From: Flavobacteriaceae bacterium
Lineage (GTDB): Bacteria > Bacteroidota > Bacteroidia > Flavobacteriales > Flavobacteriaceae
Assembly (NCBI GenBank): GCA_013214065.1
Contig: JABSPK010000005.1
Location: 264,745 to 328,744, forward strand
Length of the DNA stretch: 64,000 nt
Direction: 5' to 3'
The notes beneath the pieces were generated by a model, which was not told the origin of the DNA, did not search any database, and worked only from the letters and a program-made list of their open reading frames with translations. The position numbers and the translations under genes are program-made. Each line of letters begins with the position of its first letter. Position 1 is the stretch's first letter. Below, one piece after another: positions 37,474 to 48,036 of the stretch.

Positions 37474-37839
37474 ATGCGACGATACCTATATAGTATAATG
37501 ATCGTGGCCGTATGTTTTACGGCCTGTGATGCCGAAGATGATGAACTCGATCTTGACGAACAGTTCGAAGCCCTGGTGGCATTGTCAGAAAGCGTGACTT
37601 GTGTCGATCCGGCCGAATGGCGTGTTGCCGGTATCGGGGCCAAAGCCTGTGGTGGTCCTTCGGATTACATTGCCTATTCGGTAGCCATCGACACCTTGGA
37701 TTTTTTGCAACGATTGGAAACCTACAACGAAGGGGTCGCTGCCCGAATTGCCGACTCAGGCTTGTTTTCCGATTGCAGTATCACACCCCCGCCCAGGGCG
37801 GTAAGCTGTGAGAACGGTAAGGCCGTTTTAATGTATTGA
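37474..37839 (+). CDS. Small lipoprotein, unknown function
   Basis: 121 residues; signal peptide with lipobox CFTAC (Cys18), an acidic stretch (DAEDDELDLDEQFEAL), then a compact region with AKACGGPSDYIAYS and six mature cysteines or so, which may pair as disulfides. I do not recognise a named family. It starts 1 base after the LVIVD lipoprotein and ends before a terminator, so the pair is probably made and localised together. Confidence 0.75.
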   Translation: MRRYLYSIMIVAVCFTACDAEDDELDLDEQFEALVALSESVTCVDPAEWRVAGIGAKACGGPSDYIAYSVAIDTLDFLQRLETYNEGVAARIADSGLFSDCSITPPPRAVSCENGKAVLMY

Positions 37840-37883
37840 CGTACCGATGAGGTACATTGATTATTTCCTTTTTATACACTTTT

Positions 37884-37911
37884 AAGCAGGTATTCCGTAC
37901 CTGCTTTTTTT
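37884..37911 (+). terminator. Terminator after the lipoprotein pair
   Basis: Perfect 9-bp stem AAGCAGGTA/TACCTGCTT, loop TTCCG, then a T-run; 45 bases after the small lipoprotein stop and upstream of topA. Confidence 0.92.
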
Positions 37912-37954
37912 ATGTGGGATGTACGCCCTCGCGATCGGAATTAAAAAATTGCCA

Positions 37955-37962
37955 TACTTTTG
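37955..37962 (+). promoter_or_regulatory. -7 box of topA
   Basis: TACTTTTG, perfect TAnnTTTG, 20 bases before the topA start. Confidence 0.5.
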
Positions 37963-37981
37963 TTTTCGCAAAACCTATTGA

Positions 37982-40477
37982 ATGCCAAAGAATTTAGTAA
38001 TTGTCGAGTCCCCGGCCAAAGCAAAGACCATTGAACGATTTCTAGGAAAGGATTTTCAGGTTGAATCGAGTTTCGGCCATATCGTAGACCTACCCTCCAA
38101 GGAGTTGGGGGTGGATGTCGAAAAGAACTTCGAACCGAAATATATCGTTGATAAAGAGAAAAAGGCCCTTGTCAAAAAATTGAAGGACCTGGCCAAAAAA
38201 GCCGAGACCATTTGGCTGGCCAGTGATGAAGACCGCGAAGGAGAGGCCATATCGTGGCACCTTGCCGAAAAGTTGGGCCTGGATCGTTCGAAGACCAGAC
38301 GCATCGTCTTTAACTCGATTACGAAATCGGCCATTCAAAAGGCCATTGACAATCCGCGTGAGATCAATTACAATTTGGTGAATGCCCAACAGGCACGACG
38401 GGTTTTAGACCGGTTGGTGGGGTATCAACTCTCGCCGGTGTTATGGAAGAAAATCAAACCCGGGCTTTCTGCCGGTCGGGTGCAATCCGTAGCCGTACGA
38501 TTGATCGTTGAGCGCGAACGGGCGATCGAAGCCTTTACCCCTGAAGCCACGTTTCGGGTTCGGGGTATTTTCAAAACGACCAATGGAAAGGCTTTTGAGG
38601 CCCGATTAGGAAAGACTTTCGATTCGAAGGCCGCGGCCGAAGCCTTTTTGAAGCAAAACATCGGTGCTGATTTCGAGGTGGGGAACCTCGATAAGAAACC
38701 GGCTAAAAAATCACCCGCCGCCCCCTTTACCACTTCGACCTTACAACAAGAAGCGTCACGAAAATTGTATTTCTCCGTAGCGCGCACCATGCAAGTCGCC
38801 CAGCGATTGTACGAAGCGGGATTGATTACCTATATGCGTACCGATAGCGTCAACCTTTCAAACGAGGCGTTGAACGCAGCCAAAGATGCCATTGTCGAGA
38901 ATTATGGCGAAGCCTACAGTAAGGTGCGCAGTTATACCGGAAAATCGAAAGGGGCGCAAGAAGCGCATGAGGCCATCCGCCCTACCGATATGAAAATGCA
39001 ACCCGTAGGTATCGGCACCTCGCTGGAAAGGGATCAAGCCAAGCTCTACGAATTGATTTGGAAACGTACGCTCGCCTCCCAGATGAGCGACGCCCAGTTA
39101 GAGCGTACCAATGTGAAGATAAAAAGCAATACCCATGACCAAGAATTCACCGCCAATGGTGAAGTCGTGAAATTCGATGGTTTCCTGAAGGTATACCTCG
39201 AAGGGGTCGATGAAGAAGATAAAGGGGATGAACAAGAGGGCATGTTGCCGGCAATGGCGATCGGTGACGCGTTGACCAATGATCATCTCACGGCAACGGA
39301 GCGGTTCTCAAGACCTCCCTATCGATTTACGGAAGCCTCCTTGGTCAAGAAACTCGAAGAATTGGGCATCGGACGACCTTCGACTTATGCCCCGACCATT
39401 TCGACCATACAAAACCGGGGCTATGTCGAAAAAGGAACCGTAGAAGGGGTAGAACGAAAATACAGCCAATTGCTGCTCGAAGCCGGCCAACTGACTGACA
39501 AGCAATTGGTTGAGACCGTCGGGTCTGACAAAGGAAAGATGGTGCCCACCGATATCGGAATGATCGTCAATGATTTCCTGGTCAGCCATTTTACCAATAT
39601 TTTGGACTATAATTTCACGGCCAAGGTCGAAGAGGATTTCGATGAGATCGCTGCCGGCCAAGAAGATTGGCAAAAGGTAATGCGGTCCTTCTACAAAGAT
39701 TTCCATCCGACCGTACAAGATGTTGAAGAAAACGCGGAACGTGCCAGCGGTGAACGGGTGTTGGGCACCGATCCCAAAACAGGGCGTCAGGTGGCGGCAC
39801 GTTTAGGACGCTTCGGGCCCATGGTGCAAATCGGTACCGTTGAAGAAGAGGAAAAACCTTTGTTCGCCAGTTTACTGCCCGAACAGTCGATCAACACGAT
39901 CACCTTCGAAGAGGCGATGACCCTTTTCGAACTTCCCAAAAAATTGGGGACCTATGAAGGAGAGGAAGTCGAATCGAACGTCGGTCGATATGGACCGTAC
40001 GTGCGTTTTGGTAAAAAGTTCATTTCGTTGGACAAAGGCGAAAGTGCCTTCGAAGTTGACATGGACCGGGCCATCGAATTGATCAAGGCCAAGCAAAAGG
40101 CCGATGCCCCGATCGCGAAATACGAAAGCCATGACGTGACCAAAGGCGTCGGGCGCTTTGGACCCTTCATCAAATGGAACGGCATGTTCATCAATGTGAA
40201 CAAGAAATACGACTTTGACAACCTATCACAAAATGACATTGTCGAATTGATAGAGGCCAAAAAGCAAAAGGAAATTGAAAAATTGGTGCAGGAATGGCCT
40301 GAAGAAGGTATCCGTATCGAAAAGGCCAGATGGGGTAGGCACAATATCATCAAAGGAAGGATCAAGGTCGAGTTGACCAAGGATGTCGATGCGACCAAGG
40401 TAACCTTGGAAGAGGCCCAAAGTTTGATCGAGAAGAAGTCCCCCAAGAAAACCAAAGCAAGAAAAAAGGCGAAATAA
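37982..40477 (+). CDS. topA: DNA topoisomerase I (type IA)
   Basis: Relaxes negative supercoils through a transient 5'-phosphotyrosine link. 831 residues. The N-terminal TOPRIM domain has VIVESPAKAKTIERF and ASDEDREGEAISWHL (acidic Mg site); the catalytic Tyr lies in GLITYMRTDSVNLS. The C-terminus has three topoisomerase repeats with GRFGP/GRYGP (about residues 605, 660 and 720) and ends in a lysine-rich tail; no Cys4 zinc fingers are seen, as in other Bacteroidota. It is followed after 4 bases by the arginase-fold gene. Confidence 0.98.
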   Translation: MPKNLVIVESPAKAKTIERFLGKDFQVESSFGHIVDLPSKELGVDVEKNFEPKYIVDKEKKALVKKLKDLAKKAETIWLASDEDREGEAISWHLAEKLGLDRSKTRRIVFNSITKSAIQKAIDNPREINYNLVNAQQARRVLDRLVGYQLSPVLWKKIKPGLSAGRVQSVAVRLIVERERAIEAFTPEATFRVRGIFKTTNGKAFEARLGKTFDSKAAAEAFLKQNIGADFEVGNLDKKPAKKSPAAPFTTSTLQQEASRKLYFSVARTMQVAQRLYEAGLITYMRTDSVNLSNEALNAAKDAIVENYGEAYSKVRSYTGKSKGAQEAHEAIRPTDMKMQPVGIGTSLERDQAKLYELIWKRTLASQMSDAQLERTNVKIKSNTHDQEFTANGEVVKFDGFLKVYLEGVDEEDKGDEQEGMLPAMAIGDALTNDHLTATERFSRPPYRFTEASLVKKLEELGIGRPSTYAPTISTIQNRGYVEKGTVEGVERKYSQLLLEAGQLTDKQLVETVGSDKGKMVPTDIGMIVNDFLVSHFTNILDYNFTAKVEEDFDEIAAGQEDWQKVMRSFYKDFHPTVQDVEENAERASGERVLGTDPKTGRQVAARLGRFGPMVQIGTVEEEEKPLFASLLPEQSINTITFEEAMTLFELPKKLGTYEGEEVESNVGRYGPYVRFGKKFISLDKGESAFEVDMDRAIELIKAKQKADAPIAKYESHDVTKGVGRFGPFIKWNGMFINVNKKYDFDNLSQNDIVELIEAKKQKEIEKLVQEWPEEGIRIEKARWGRHNIIKGRIKVELTKDVDATKVTLEEAQSLIEKKSPKKTKARKKAK

Positions 40478-40481
40478 AACT

Positions 40482-41639
40482 ATGGCATTCGATTTTTTGG
40501 TTCCCGTTAGTGATAAGGTGCTGGCGTTTACCGAATTTTTACCCCCACAATCCTTAGGGAAAAACATCTTCAAACACACCGCGAAAAAAGGACTGCCCGT
40601 TTTCGCGAATGCCTCGGTCGCGATTTTTGGGGTTTTGGAATCTAGGAACGCTTTTGAAAAGAAACCCGCCACACTAGATATGGACGGGCTTCGCCTCCAG
40701 CTCTACCGCTTGATGATGGGCAACTGGAATACCACCCTGATCGATATTGGCGATGTGGAGGCAGGCGAAACGGTTGAAGATACCTACTTCGTGGTCAAAG
40801 AGATCGTTGCCGGACTTTTGGAAGAAAAAATCATACCTATTATTATAGGAGCGACCCAAGACATCACCTTCCCTACCTATCGTGCCTTTGACAATATCAA
40901 GGACATGATCAATATCGTTTCGGTCGATAGTCGATTCGATTTTGGGGAAGATGACGAATTGATTTCATCACATTCCTATATGAGTCGGATCATTACCGAC
41001 AAACCCAACAACCTCTACAACTTCTCGAACCTGGGGTATCAAAGTTATTTCAATGCCCAGGAAGAGATCGATTTGATGGAGCGTTTGTTTTTCGATGCCT
41101 ATCGCCTGGGTGAGATCATTGCCGATATTTCTTTGGCCGAGCCGGTGCTGCGAAACGCCAACCTCGTCAGTATGGATATGCGTTCAGTACGGGCCGGCGA
41201 GATGGGTGTTACCCAAAACTTTTCGCCCAACGGTTTCAGCGGCCGTGAAATCTGTGCCATTGCACGCTACGCGGGCATGAGCGATAAGGTCACCGTGTTC
41301 GGTATTTATGAAATGGAAAACACTTCCCTTTCTTTTCAGCTTACCGCACAAATCTTATGGTATTTCATTGAAGGCCTGAGTTACCGCATTACCGAAGTGC
41401 CAAGTTCCGATGATGAGGATTTCACGAAGTTCACCGTACCCACCGATTCCGATGAGCTGATCTTCTATAAAAGCCATGTGACCGAAAGGTGGTGGGTCGA
41501 GGTACCATCGATTTTACCCGAGCATACTAAAAACAATTCGATCGCGTTATTACCATGCACCCAACAGGACTATTTGGATGCGTGCAACCAAATTATTCCC
41601 GAAAGGTGGTTCAAGGCCTATAAAAAAGGCTTCAACTAA
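40482..41639 (+). CDS. Arginase/formimidoylglutamase-fold protein with degenerate metal site
   Basis: 385 residues with the ureohydrolase fold; databases often call such genes formimidoylglutamase. The three metal motifs can be located but are altered: the GGDHS site reads GATQD (Gln126 in place of His), the DAHxD site reads DSRFD (Arg151 in place of His), and the S-F-D-x-D site reads SMDMR (Arg234 in place of Asp). Three of six manganese ligands are lost, so it is unlikely to hydrolyse formimidoylglutamate or arginine. It lies 4 bases after topA and 123 bases before gldK. A structural or binding role near type IX secretion is inference. Confidence 0.82.
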   Translation: MAFDFLVPVSDKVLAFTEFLPPQSLGKNIFKHTAKKGLPVFANASVAIFGVLESRNAFEKKPATLDMDGLRLQLYRLMMGNWNTTLIDIGDVEAGETVEDTYFVVKEIVAGLLEEKIIPIIIGATQDITFPTYRAFDNIKDMINIVSVDSRFDFGEDDELISSHSYMSRIITDKPNNLYNFSNLGYQSYFNAQEEIDLMERLFFDAYRLGEIIADISLAEPVLRNANLVSMDMRSVRAGEMGVTQNFSPNGFSGREICAIARYAGMSDKVTVFGIYEMENTSLSFQLTAQILWYFIEGLSYRITEVPSSDDEDFTKFTVPTDSDELIFYKSHVTERWWVEVPSILPEHTKNNSIALLPCTQQDYLDACNQIIPERWFKAYKKGFN

Positions 41640-41762
41640 ACAAAAATAATTTTTGACGTTATAGTCGCTCCGACACAATAATTCCCTCAAAATTCAGTTT
41701 AGAGAGTAGAAAAATAGTGTTCGACCAGATTGTAATCTTAAATCGAAAATTTAACCTAAAGT

Positions 41763-43145
41763 ATGAGAAAGCTATTATTGTCATCTATTGCACTTGTTTT
41801 TTTGCTCACAAGTTGTGGTTCAAAATCAAAGTCGAAAGGTGAATTGGTAGGGGTGAAAGGAAAGAAGTGGTACCCTGAGAAACCGTACGGGATGGAATTG
41901 ATCCCAAGGGGTTCTTTCGTGATGGGTAAGGCAGAGGAAGATCAAGCCAAAGTCCTGAACGCACCCACGCGAACGGTTACCGTCCGTTCTTTCTATATGG
42001 ATGACACCGAAATCACTAACAGTGAATACCGTCAATTCGTCGAATGGGTCAAAGATTCAGTCGTACGCACCAAGTTGGCCATCTTGGCCGATGAGTTGGG
42101 CGTCGGACCTGAAGATGAAGGTATCGGCGAATTCGCATTCAAAGATGCCGACACCACCAAAATGTCGGTCTATGATAAATACATGCTCGACAATTACGCC
42201 GGGCTAGGTGAAACCGGATATGAAGGTAGGGCCTTGAATACCGATATCGATTTGGTATGGGATACTTCCGATTACCCGGATGAATTCTATACCGAGATCA
42301 TGGATTCGTTATACCTATCTGAAGAAGAGACCTATAATGGTCAACGAACCATCGATGTCAAGCAATTGAAATACAAATACAATTGGATGGATATCGAAGC
42401 GGCCGCCCGATCACGTACCGGAAGCCGAAAAGACTTCACCAAGCAAGAAGAATACGAGGTGTATCCTGATACTACGGTATGGATCCGCGATTTCGAATAC
42501 TCGTACAACGAGCCCATGCACAATGATTACTTCTGGCATGATGCGTACAGTGAATATCCAGTGGTCGGTGTGAATTGGGAACAAGCCAAGGCTTTCTGCC
42601 ATTGGAGGACCAAATTCAAGAACGACGATCAAAAAGAGCGGGGTAGACAATTCGTCAACCAGTTCCGTTTGCCTACCGAGGCCGAATGGGAGTATGCCGC
42701 ACGAGGGGGTATCGAAGGAGGCACCTACCCGTGGGGTGGTCCTTACGTGATCAGTGATACGGGTTGTTTTATGGCGAACTTCAAACCGCAACGTGGTGAT
42801 TACGCCGCCGATGCAGCCTTGTATACCGTTGAGGCCAAATCATACGAACCCAACGATTTCAACTTATACAATATGGCCGGAAACGTTTCTGAATGGACGA
42901 ATTCAAGTTACGATCCTGGGGCCTATGAATATGTTTCGACCATGAACCCGAATGCCGGTTCTGGCCAGAACAAACGCAAAGTCATCCGAGGGGGCTCTTG
43001 GAAGGATGTCGCTTATTTCTTGCAGGTGAGTACCCGTGATTACGAGTACCAAGATTCCGCAAGAAGCTACATCGGTTTCCGTACGGTCCAAGATTATATG
43101 GGTGAAGAAGACTCAGAACAACAACGAAGAAGAAGTAGTAGATAA
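41763..43145 (+). CDS. gldK: Gliding motility / type IX secretion lipoprotein GldK
   Basis: 460 residues; lipobox LLTSC (Cys18). The mature part has the formylglycine-generating-enzyme/SUMF1 fold: MELIPRGSFVMGK, FRLPTEAEWEYAARGG and VIRGGSWKD near the C-terminus. The catalytic cysteines of true sulfatase-modifying enzymes are not evident, matching GldK/PorK, which form the periplasmic ring of the type IX secretion system with GldN. First gene of gldKLMN, preceded by a 123-base spacer without a perfect TAnnTTTG box. Confidence 0.97.
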   Translation: MRKLLLSSIALVFLLTSCGSKSKSKGELVGVKGKKWYPEKPYGMELIPRGSFVMGKAEEDQAKVLNAPTRTVTVRSFYMDDTEITNSEYRQFVEWVKDSVVRTKLAILADELGVGPEDEGIGEFAFKDADTTKMSVYDKYMLDNYAGLGETGYEGRALNTDIDLVWDTSDYPDEFYTEIMDSLYLSEEETYNGQRTIDVKQLKYKYNWMDIEAAARSRTGSRKDFTKQEEYEVYPDTTVWIRDFEYSYNEPMHNDYFWHDAYSEYPVVGVNWEQAKAFCHWRTKFKNDDQKERGRQFVNQFRLPTEAEWEYAARGGIEGGTYPWGGPYVISDTGCFMANFKPQRGDYAADAALYTVEAKSYEPNDFNLYNMAGNVSEWTNSSYDPGAYEYVSTMNPNAGSGQNKRKVIRGGSWKDVAYFLQVSTRDYEYQDSARSYIGFRTVQDYMGEEDSEQQRRRSSR

Positions 43146-43220
43146 TAGAAAACGATTTTAAGGAACACTATACAAGCCTTTTAACCAAATTCTTATTATA
43201 CTTAATTTAAAATTGAAATT

Positions 43221-43871
43221 ATGGCACAGTCAAAATCAACAAAGAAACTGTTTAACATGGCCTACGGCCTTGGAGCATCGGTCGTTATTATCGGTGCATT
43301 GTTCAAGATCCTTCACTGGGAATTCGGACCACTGACCGGTGGATTACTACTCGCAGTAGGTTTGATTACCGAAGCATTGATCTTCGCGATCTCAGCCTTC
43401 GAACCTGTAGATGACGAATACGATTGGTCATTGGTATACCCTGAATTGGCCGGTGGTCAAGATAAAGGTACCAAGCAAGATGCCAAGATGGCCCAAGAAT
43501 CTGAAGGGATCCTTTCCAAAAAATTGGACAACCTTTTGAAAGAAGCGAATATCGATTCCGAATTGTTCAACAGCTTGGGTGATAGCATCAGAAGCTTTGA
43601 AGGAGCTGCTAAAAACATCTCTCCGACTACCGACGCGATCCAACACACCAAGAAGTATTCTGAGGAGTTGTCTCACGCCGCTGCCCAAATGGAATCTTTG
43701 AACAGCTTGTACAAAGTACAATTGGAAAGCGCGAGCCGACAAGCTTCGATCAACGAGGAAGTCGTTCAGAATGCCGGTGCTTTGAAAGAGCAAATGGAGT
43801 CTTTGGCCACTAACCTATCTTCATTGAACGGAGTTTATGGCGGTATGCTTTCTGCCATGAGCAAAAACTAG
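43221..43871 (+). CDS. gldL: Type IX secretion motor protein GldL
   Basis: 216 residues with two closely spaced N-terminal membrane helices (about 15-35 and 39-60, VIIGALFKILHWEFGPLTGGLLLAVGL region broken by a short loop with a conserved Glu) and a cytoplasmic helical tail. GldL and GldM form the proton-driven motor of gliding and type IX secretion. It lies 75 bases after gldK and 66 before gldM. Confidence 0.97.
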   Translation: MAQSKSTKKLFNMAYGLGASVVIIGALFKILHWEFGPLTGGLLLAVGLITEALIFAISAFEPVDDEYDWSLVYPELAGGQDKGTKQDAKMAQESEGILSKKLDNLLKEANIDSELFNSLGDSIRSFEGAAKNISPTTDAIQHTKKYSEELSHAAAQMESLNSLYKVQLESASRQASINEEVVQNAGALKEQMESLATNLSSLNGVYGGMLSAMSKN

Positions 43872-43937
43872 TACTAATTAGAACACTGATTGAAAACCAA
43901 ACCCGAATCATTTAATTAATTCTAATTAGTAAAAAAC

Positions 43938-45503
<1,566 letters not shown>

Positions 45504-45519
45504 AATAGAAAAGTAGATT

Positions 45520-46428
45520 ATGATCATGAATTGGAAAAATGTATTGGTAGTTGCGGCTTTAGGTGTATTGCCTATGTCACTAGCGGCCCAGGCAAACATC
45601 TTGAATGCCAAAAAGCCGGAAGACGTCGGTAAGAAAACCGAAGCCCAAATGGAACAAGACAACGATGCTCCCTTAGAGTACGGGTATGTCGACGATAGGG
45701 ATATCCTTTGGTCGAAGACCGTATGGGAAACCGTTGACTTGGATGAGCGCGTCAACTTCCCGTTGTACTATCCGACCGACACCATTGGTATCGGCGCCGA
45801 TAGACGGTCATTGTACCACGTTTTGATGAAGAACATCCGAAACGGGAAACTGACCGACGTGTACACCGATTCGTACTTCACCGAAAAGAGGAAGTTCGAT
45901 GACTTGACCGCTACATTGAGTAAGGTGGATACCACCGATTTAGGGTACGAACAATTCAATGCCGGAGAGCAGATCTCTGAGGAGTTCATCAACAAAAGAG
46001 ATCTTACCGCTGCCGATATTGAGGAGTACCGAATCAAGGGTATCTGGTATTTCGACAAGCGACAAGGCGAGTTGAAGTATCGCATGCTGGGCATCGCCCC
46101 GGTTGCACCCGACGTAAACTTTATCGATGACGAATCTGTAGACCCAGGTGAAAACAAAGTAGAACTGTTTTGGGTTTGGTACCCTAGTGCCAGACAGATT
46201 TTGCACGAAGCCAAGGTCTTCAATAACCGCAACTCGGCACAGCCCATATCATTTGATATGTTGCTGAACGCGAGAAGGTTCAACGGCGTCATCTATAAGG
46301 AAGACAACGTCCATGGCGATCGCAAGATCACCGACTACGTTTTTGATAACGCCTTGTTCCAGTTGCTGGAGGCAAACCGCATCAAGGAAACCATCCGCGA
46401 CCGCGAACAAGACATGTGGGCCTACTAA
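45520..46428 (+). CDS. gldN: Type IX secretion ring protein GldN
   Basis: 302 residues with a signal peptide ending MSLAAQA (about residue 26). The mature protein matches GldN/PorN: DDRDILWSKTVWETVDLDERVNFPLYYP and later RIKGIWYFDKRQGELKYRMLGIAP. It pairs with GldK to form the periplasmic ring. It starts 17 bases after gldM; a strong terminator 30 bases after the stop closes the operon. Confidence 0.97.
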   Translation: MIMNWKNVLVVAALGVLPMSLAAQANILNAKKPEDVGKKTEAQMEQDNDAPLEYGYVDDRDILWSKTVWETVDLDERVNFPLYYPTDTIGIGADRRSLYHVLMKNIRNGKLTDVYTDSYFTEKRKFDDLTATLSKVDTTDLGYEQFNAGEQISEEFINKRDLTAADIEEYRIKGIWYFDKRQGELKYRMLGIAPVAPDVNFIDDESVDPGENKVELFWVWYPSARQILHEAKVFNNRNSAQPISFDMLLNARRFNGVIYKEDNVHGDRKITDYVFDNALFQLLEANRIKETIRDREQDMWAY

Positions 46429-46457
46429 ACCCACGAACTTTTCCAATTCCATAAAAC

Positions 46458-46486
46458 AACGCCCCGGATTTTCCGGGGCGTTTTTT
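46458..46486 (+). terminator. Terminator of the gldKLMN operon
   Basis: 10-bp GC-rich stem AACGCCCCGG/CCGGGGCGTT with loop ATTTT, followed by TTTTTTG. Confidence 0.95.
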
Positions 46487-46536
46487 GTTTGTGGTAATAG
46501 GAGCAACGTCAGCCACACTTTGGATATCTTCGCAAC

Positions 46537-47604
46537 ATGATCGACTATTTGGTGGTAGGGAGTGGTTTGGCCGGGATTAGCTTTTGTGAGCGCTTGGAAC
46601 AGCACGGCCATTCGTATCGGGTAGTCTCAGATAACTCCCAACAGGCTTCCAAAGTAGCAGGTGGGCTCTACAATCCTATCATCCTGAAACGCTTGACCAT
46701 GGCCTGGAAAGCCGCTGAGCAGCTTGCCATGGCCCTTCCTTTTTATGCGGATCTTGAGAAGAAACTTTCCGTGGCACTCGACCATAAAGTAGCCGTCTTT
46801 CGAAAGTTCGCTTCCATTGAAGAACAGAACAATTGGTTTGCAGCCATGGATAAACCCGGATTCGATGCTTTTTTATCCCCCGGACTACAATCCAATACCA
46901 ATCCCCATATCGAAGCGCCTTTTGGTTTTGGGGAGGTGATGCAGACCGGTCGTGTCGATACCAAGGTATTGTTGGATGCCTATCGAAAGTACCTTGCCAA
47001 CCGCCAGGTGCTTATGGAAGAAGCTTTCGATCATACCATCCTCACCCTAGGTAAAGACCATGTGTCGTATAAAGGGCAAACCTATAGGCAGCTGGTGTTC
47101 GCAGAAGGTTTCGGAATGCGTAACAATCCCTTTTTCGGATACTTGCCCTTGAACGGCACCAAAGGGGAATTGTTGACCGTCAAAATCCCCGGTCTGGGAT
47201 TGGAACAGGTCTTGAAATCAGGAGTGTTCATGATTCCCCTTGGGGGCGACCATTACAGGATCGGGGCGACCTACAAATGGAAAGACAAGACCAACATACC
47301 GACCGAGGCGGCAAAGACCGAATTGCTTGACAAATTAAGGACCTTGTTGAAAGTCGACGTCGAGTTGGTCGAGCATGTAGCGGGCATTCGTCCTACTGTG
47401 GCCGACCGCAGGCCTTTGGTCGGCAGGCATCCCGAACACCCCCAGCTCTATCTCCTTAATGGATTCGGTTCTCGAGGCGTGTTGATCGCCCCCTATGCTT
47501 CCCAGGGGTTGTATCAGCTGATTCAAAACGGGACCGCTCTAGATGAGGACATGGACCTGTCACGATTTACCAAAAAGTATTATGCAGCCGGATCGGCCAA
47601 TTGA
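46537..47604 (+). CDS. FAD-dependent oxidoreductase (D-amino-acid oxidase fold)
   Basis: 355 residues. The N-terminal Rossmann motif VVGSGLAGISFCERL binds the FAD ADP moiety; a later LLNGFGSRGVLIAPYASQ is the C-terminal FAD contact of the DAO family, as in glycine oxidase or the oxidase half of MnmC. The substrate is not evident. It stands between the gld terminator and the convergent DUF983 gene, which overlaps its 3' end by 25 bases. The nearest TATCTTCG (one mismatch to the -7 box) is 5 bases before the ATG. Confidence 0.85.
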   Translation: MIDYLVVGSGLAGISFCERLEQHGHSYRVVSDNSQQASKVAGGLYNPIILKRLTMAWKAAEQLAMALPFYADLEKKLSVALDHKVAVFRKFASIEEQNNWFAAMDKPGFDAFLSPGLQSNTNPHIEAPFGFGEVMQTGRVDTKVLLDAYRKYLANRQVLMEEAFDHTILTLGKDHVSYKGQTYRQLVFAEGFGMRNNPFFGYLPLNGTKGELLTVKIPGLGLEQVLKSGVFMIPLGGDHYRIGATYKWKDKTNIPTEAAKTELLDKLRTLLKVDVELVEHVAGIRPTVADRRPLVGRHPEHPQLYLLNGFGSRGVLIAPYASQGLYQLIQNGTALDEDMDLSRFTKKYYAAGSAN

Positions 47605-47972
47605 GCGGGATCGTATTTGATAAAAAAGTTGATCCAGATATTCCGGGACAAGCGGATGATGATCGGCAATAGCAACACCAAGGTCGCGATAATGGCGATA
47701 AAGGCCGTTTTTAAGGATGTTCCTATCAATAAGAAGGTTATCACGAAGGTAGCGATCGCAAAGGCGACACCCACGCCATAACTGACGTACATGGCCCCAT
47801 AAAAGAAGGATGGTTCGATTTTGTATTTGGTATGGCAATGCGAACAGCGTTCGTGCATTTTGAACAAGGCACCGACTTTGTAGGGGTTCTTGTGCACATA
47901 CATGCTTTCACTGTGGCATTTTGGGCAACTTCCTGTTAAAATGCTGTAGAGTTTCGAGCCTTTTTTTAACAT
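47580..47972 (-). CDS. DUF983 zinc-ribbon membrane protein
   Basis: 130 residues: an N-terminal zinc ribbon with two knuckles, CPKC (Cys16, Cys19) and CSHC (Cys43, Cys46), then two membrane helices (about 67-88 and 92-113). The DUF983 family has no assigned function. It overlaps the 3' end of the FAD gene by 25 bases. A perfect -7 box (47989-47996) lies just upstream. Confidence 0.85.
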   Translation of the reverse strand: MLKKGSKLYSILTGSCPKCHSESMYVHKNPYKVGALFKMHERCSHCHTKYKIEPSFFYGAMYVSYGVGVAFAIATFVITFLLIGTSLKTAFIAIIATLVLLLPIIIRLSRNIWINFFIKYDPAQLADPAA

Positions 47973-47988
47973 TTGCAGCGATTTTTGA

Positions 47989-47996
47989 CAAAATTA
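47989..47996 (-). promoter_or_regulatory. -7 box of the DUF983 gene
   Basis: Minus-strand TAATTTTG, perfect TAnnTTTG; transcription from near 47982 would leave a leader of about ten bases. Confidence 0.5.
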
Positions 47997-48036
47997 CGAA
48001 ATCAAAACAGCCCATTCGGTAACTAAGATTACATAA

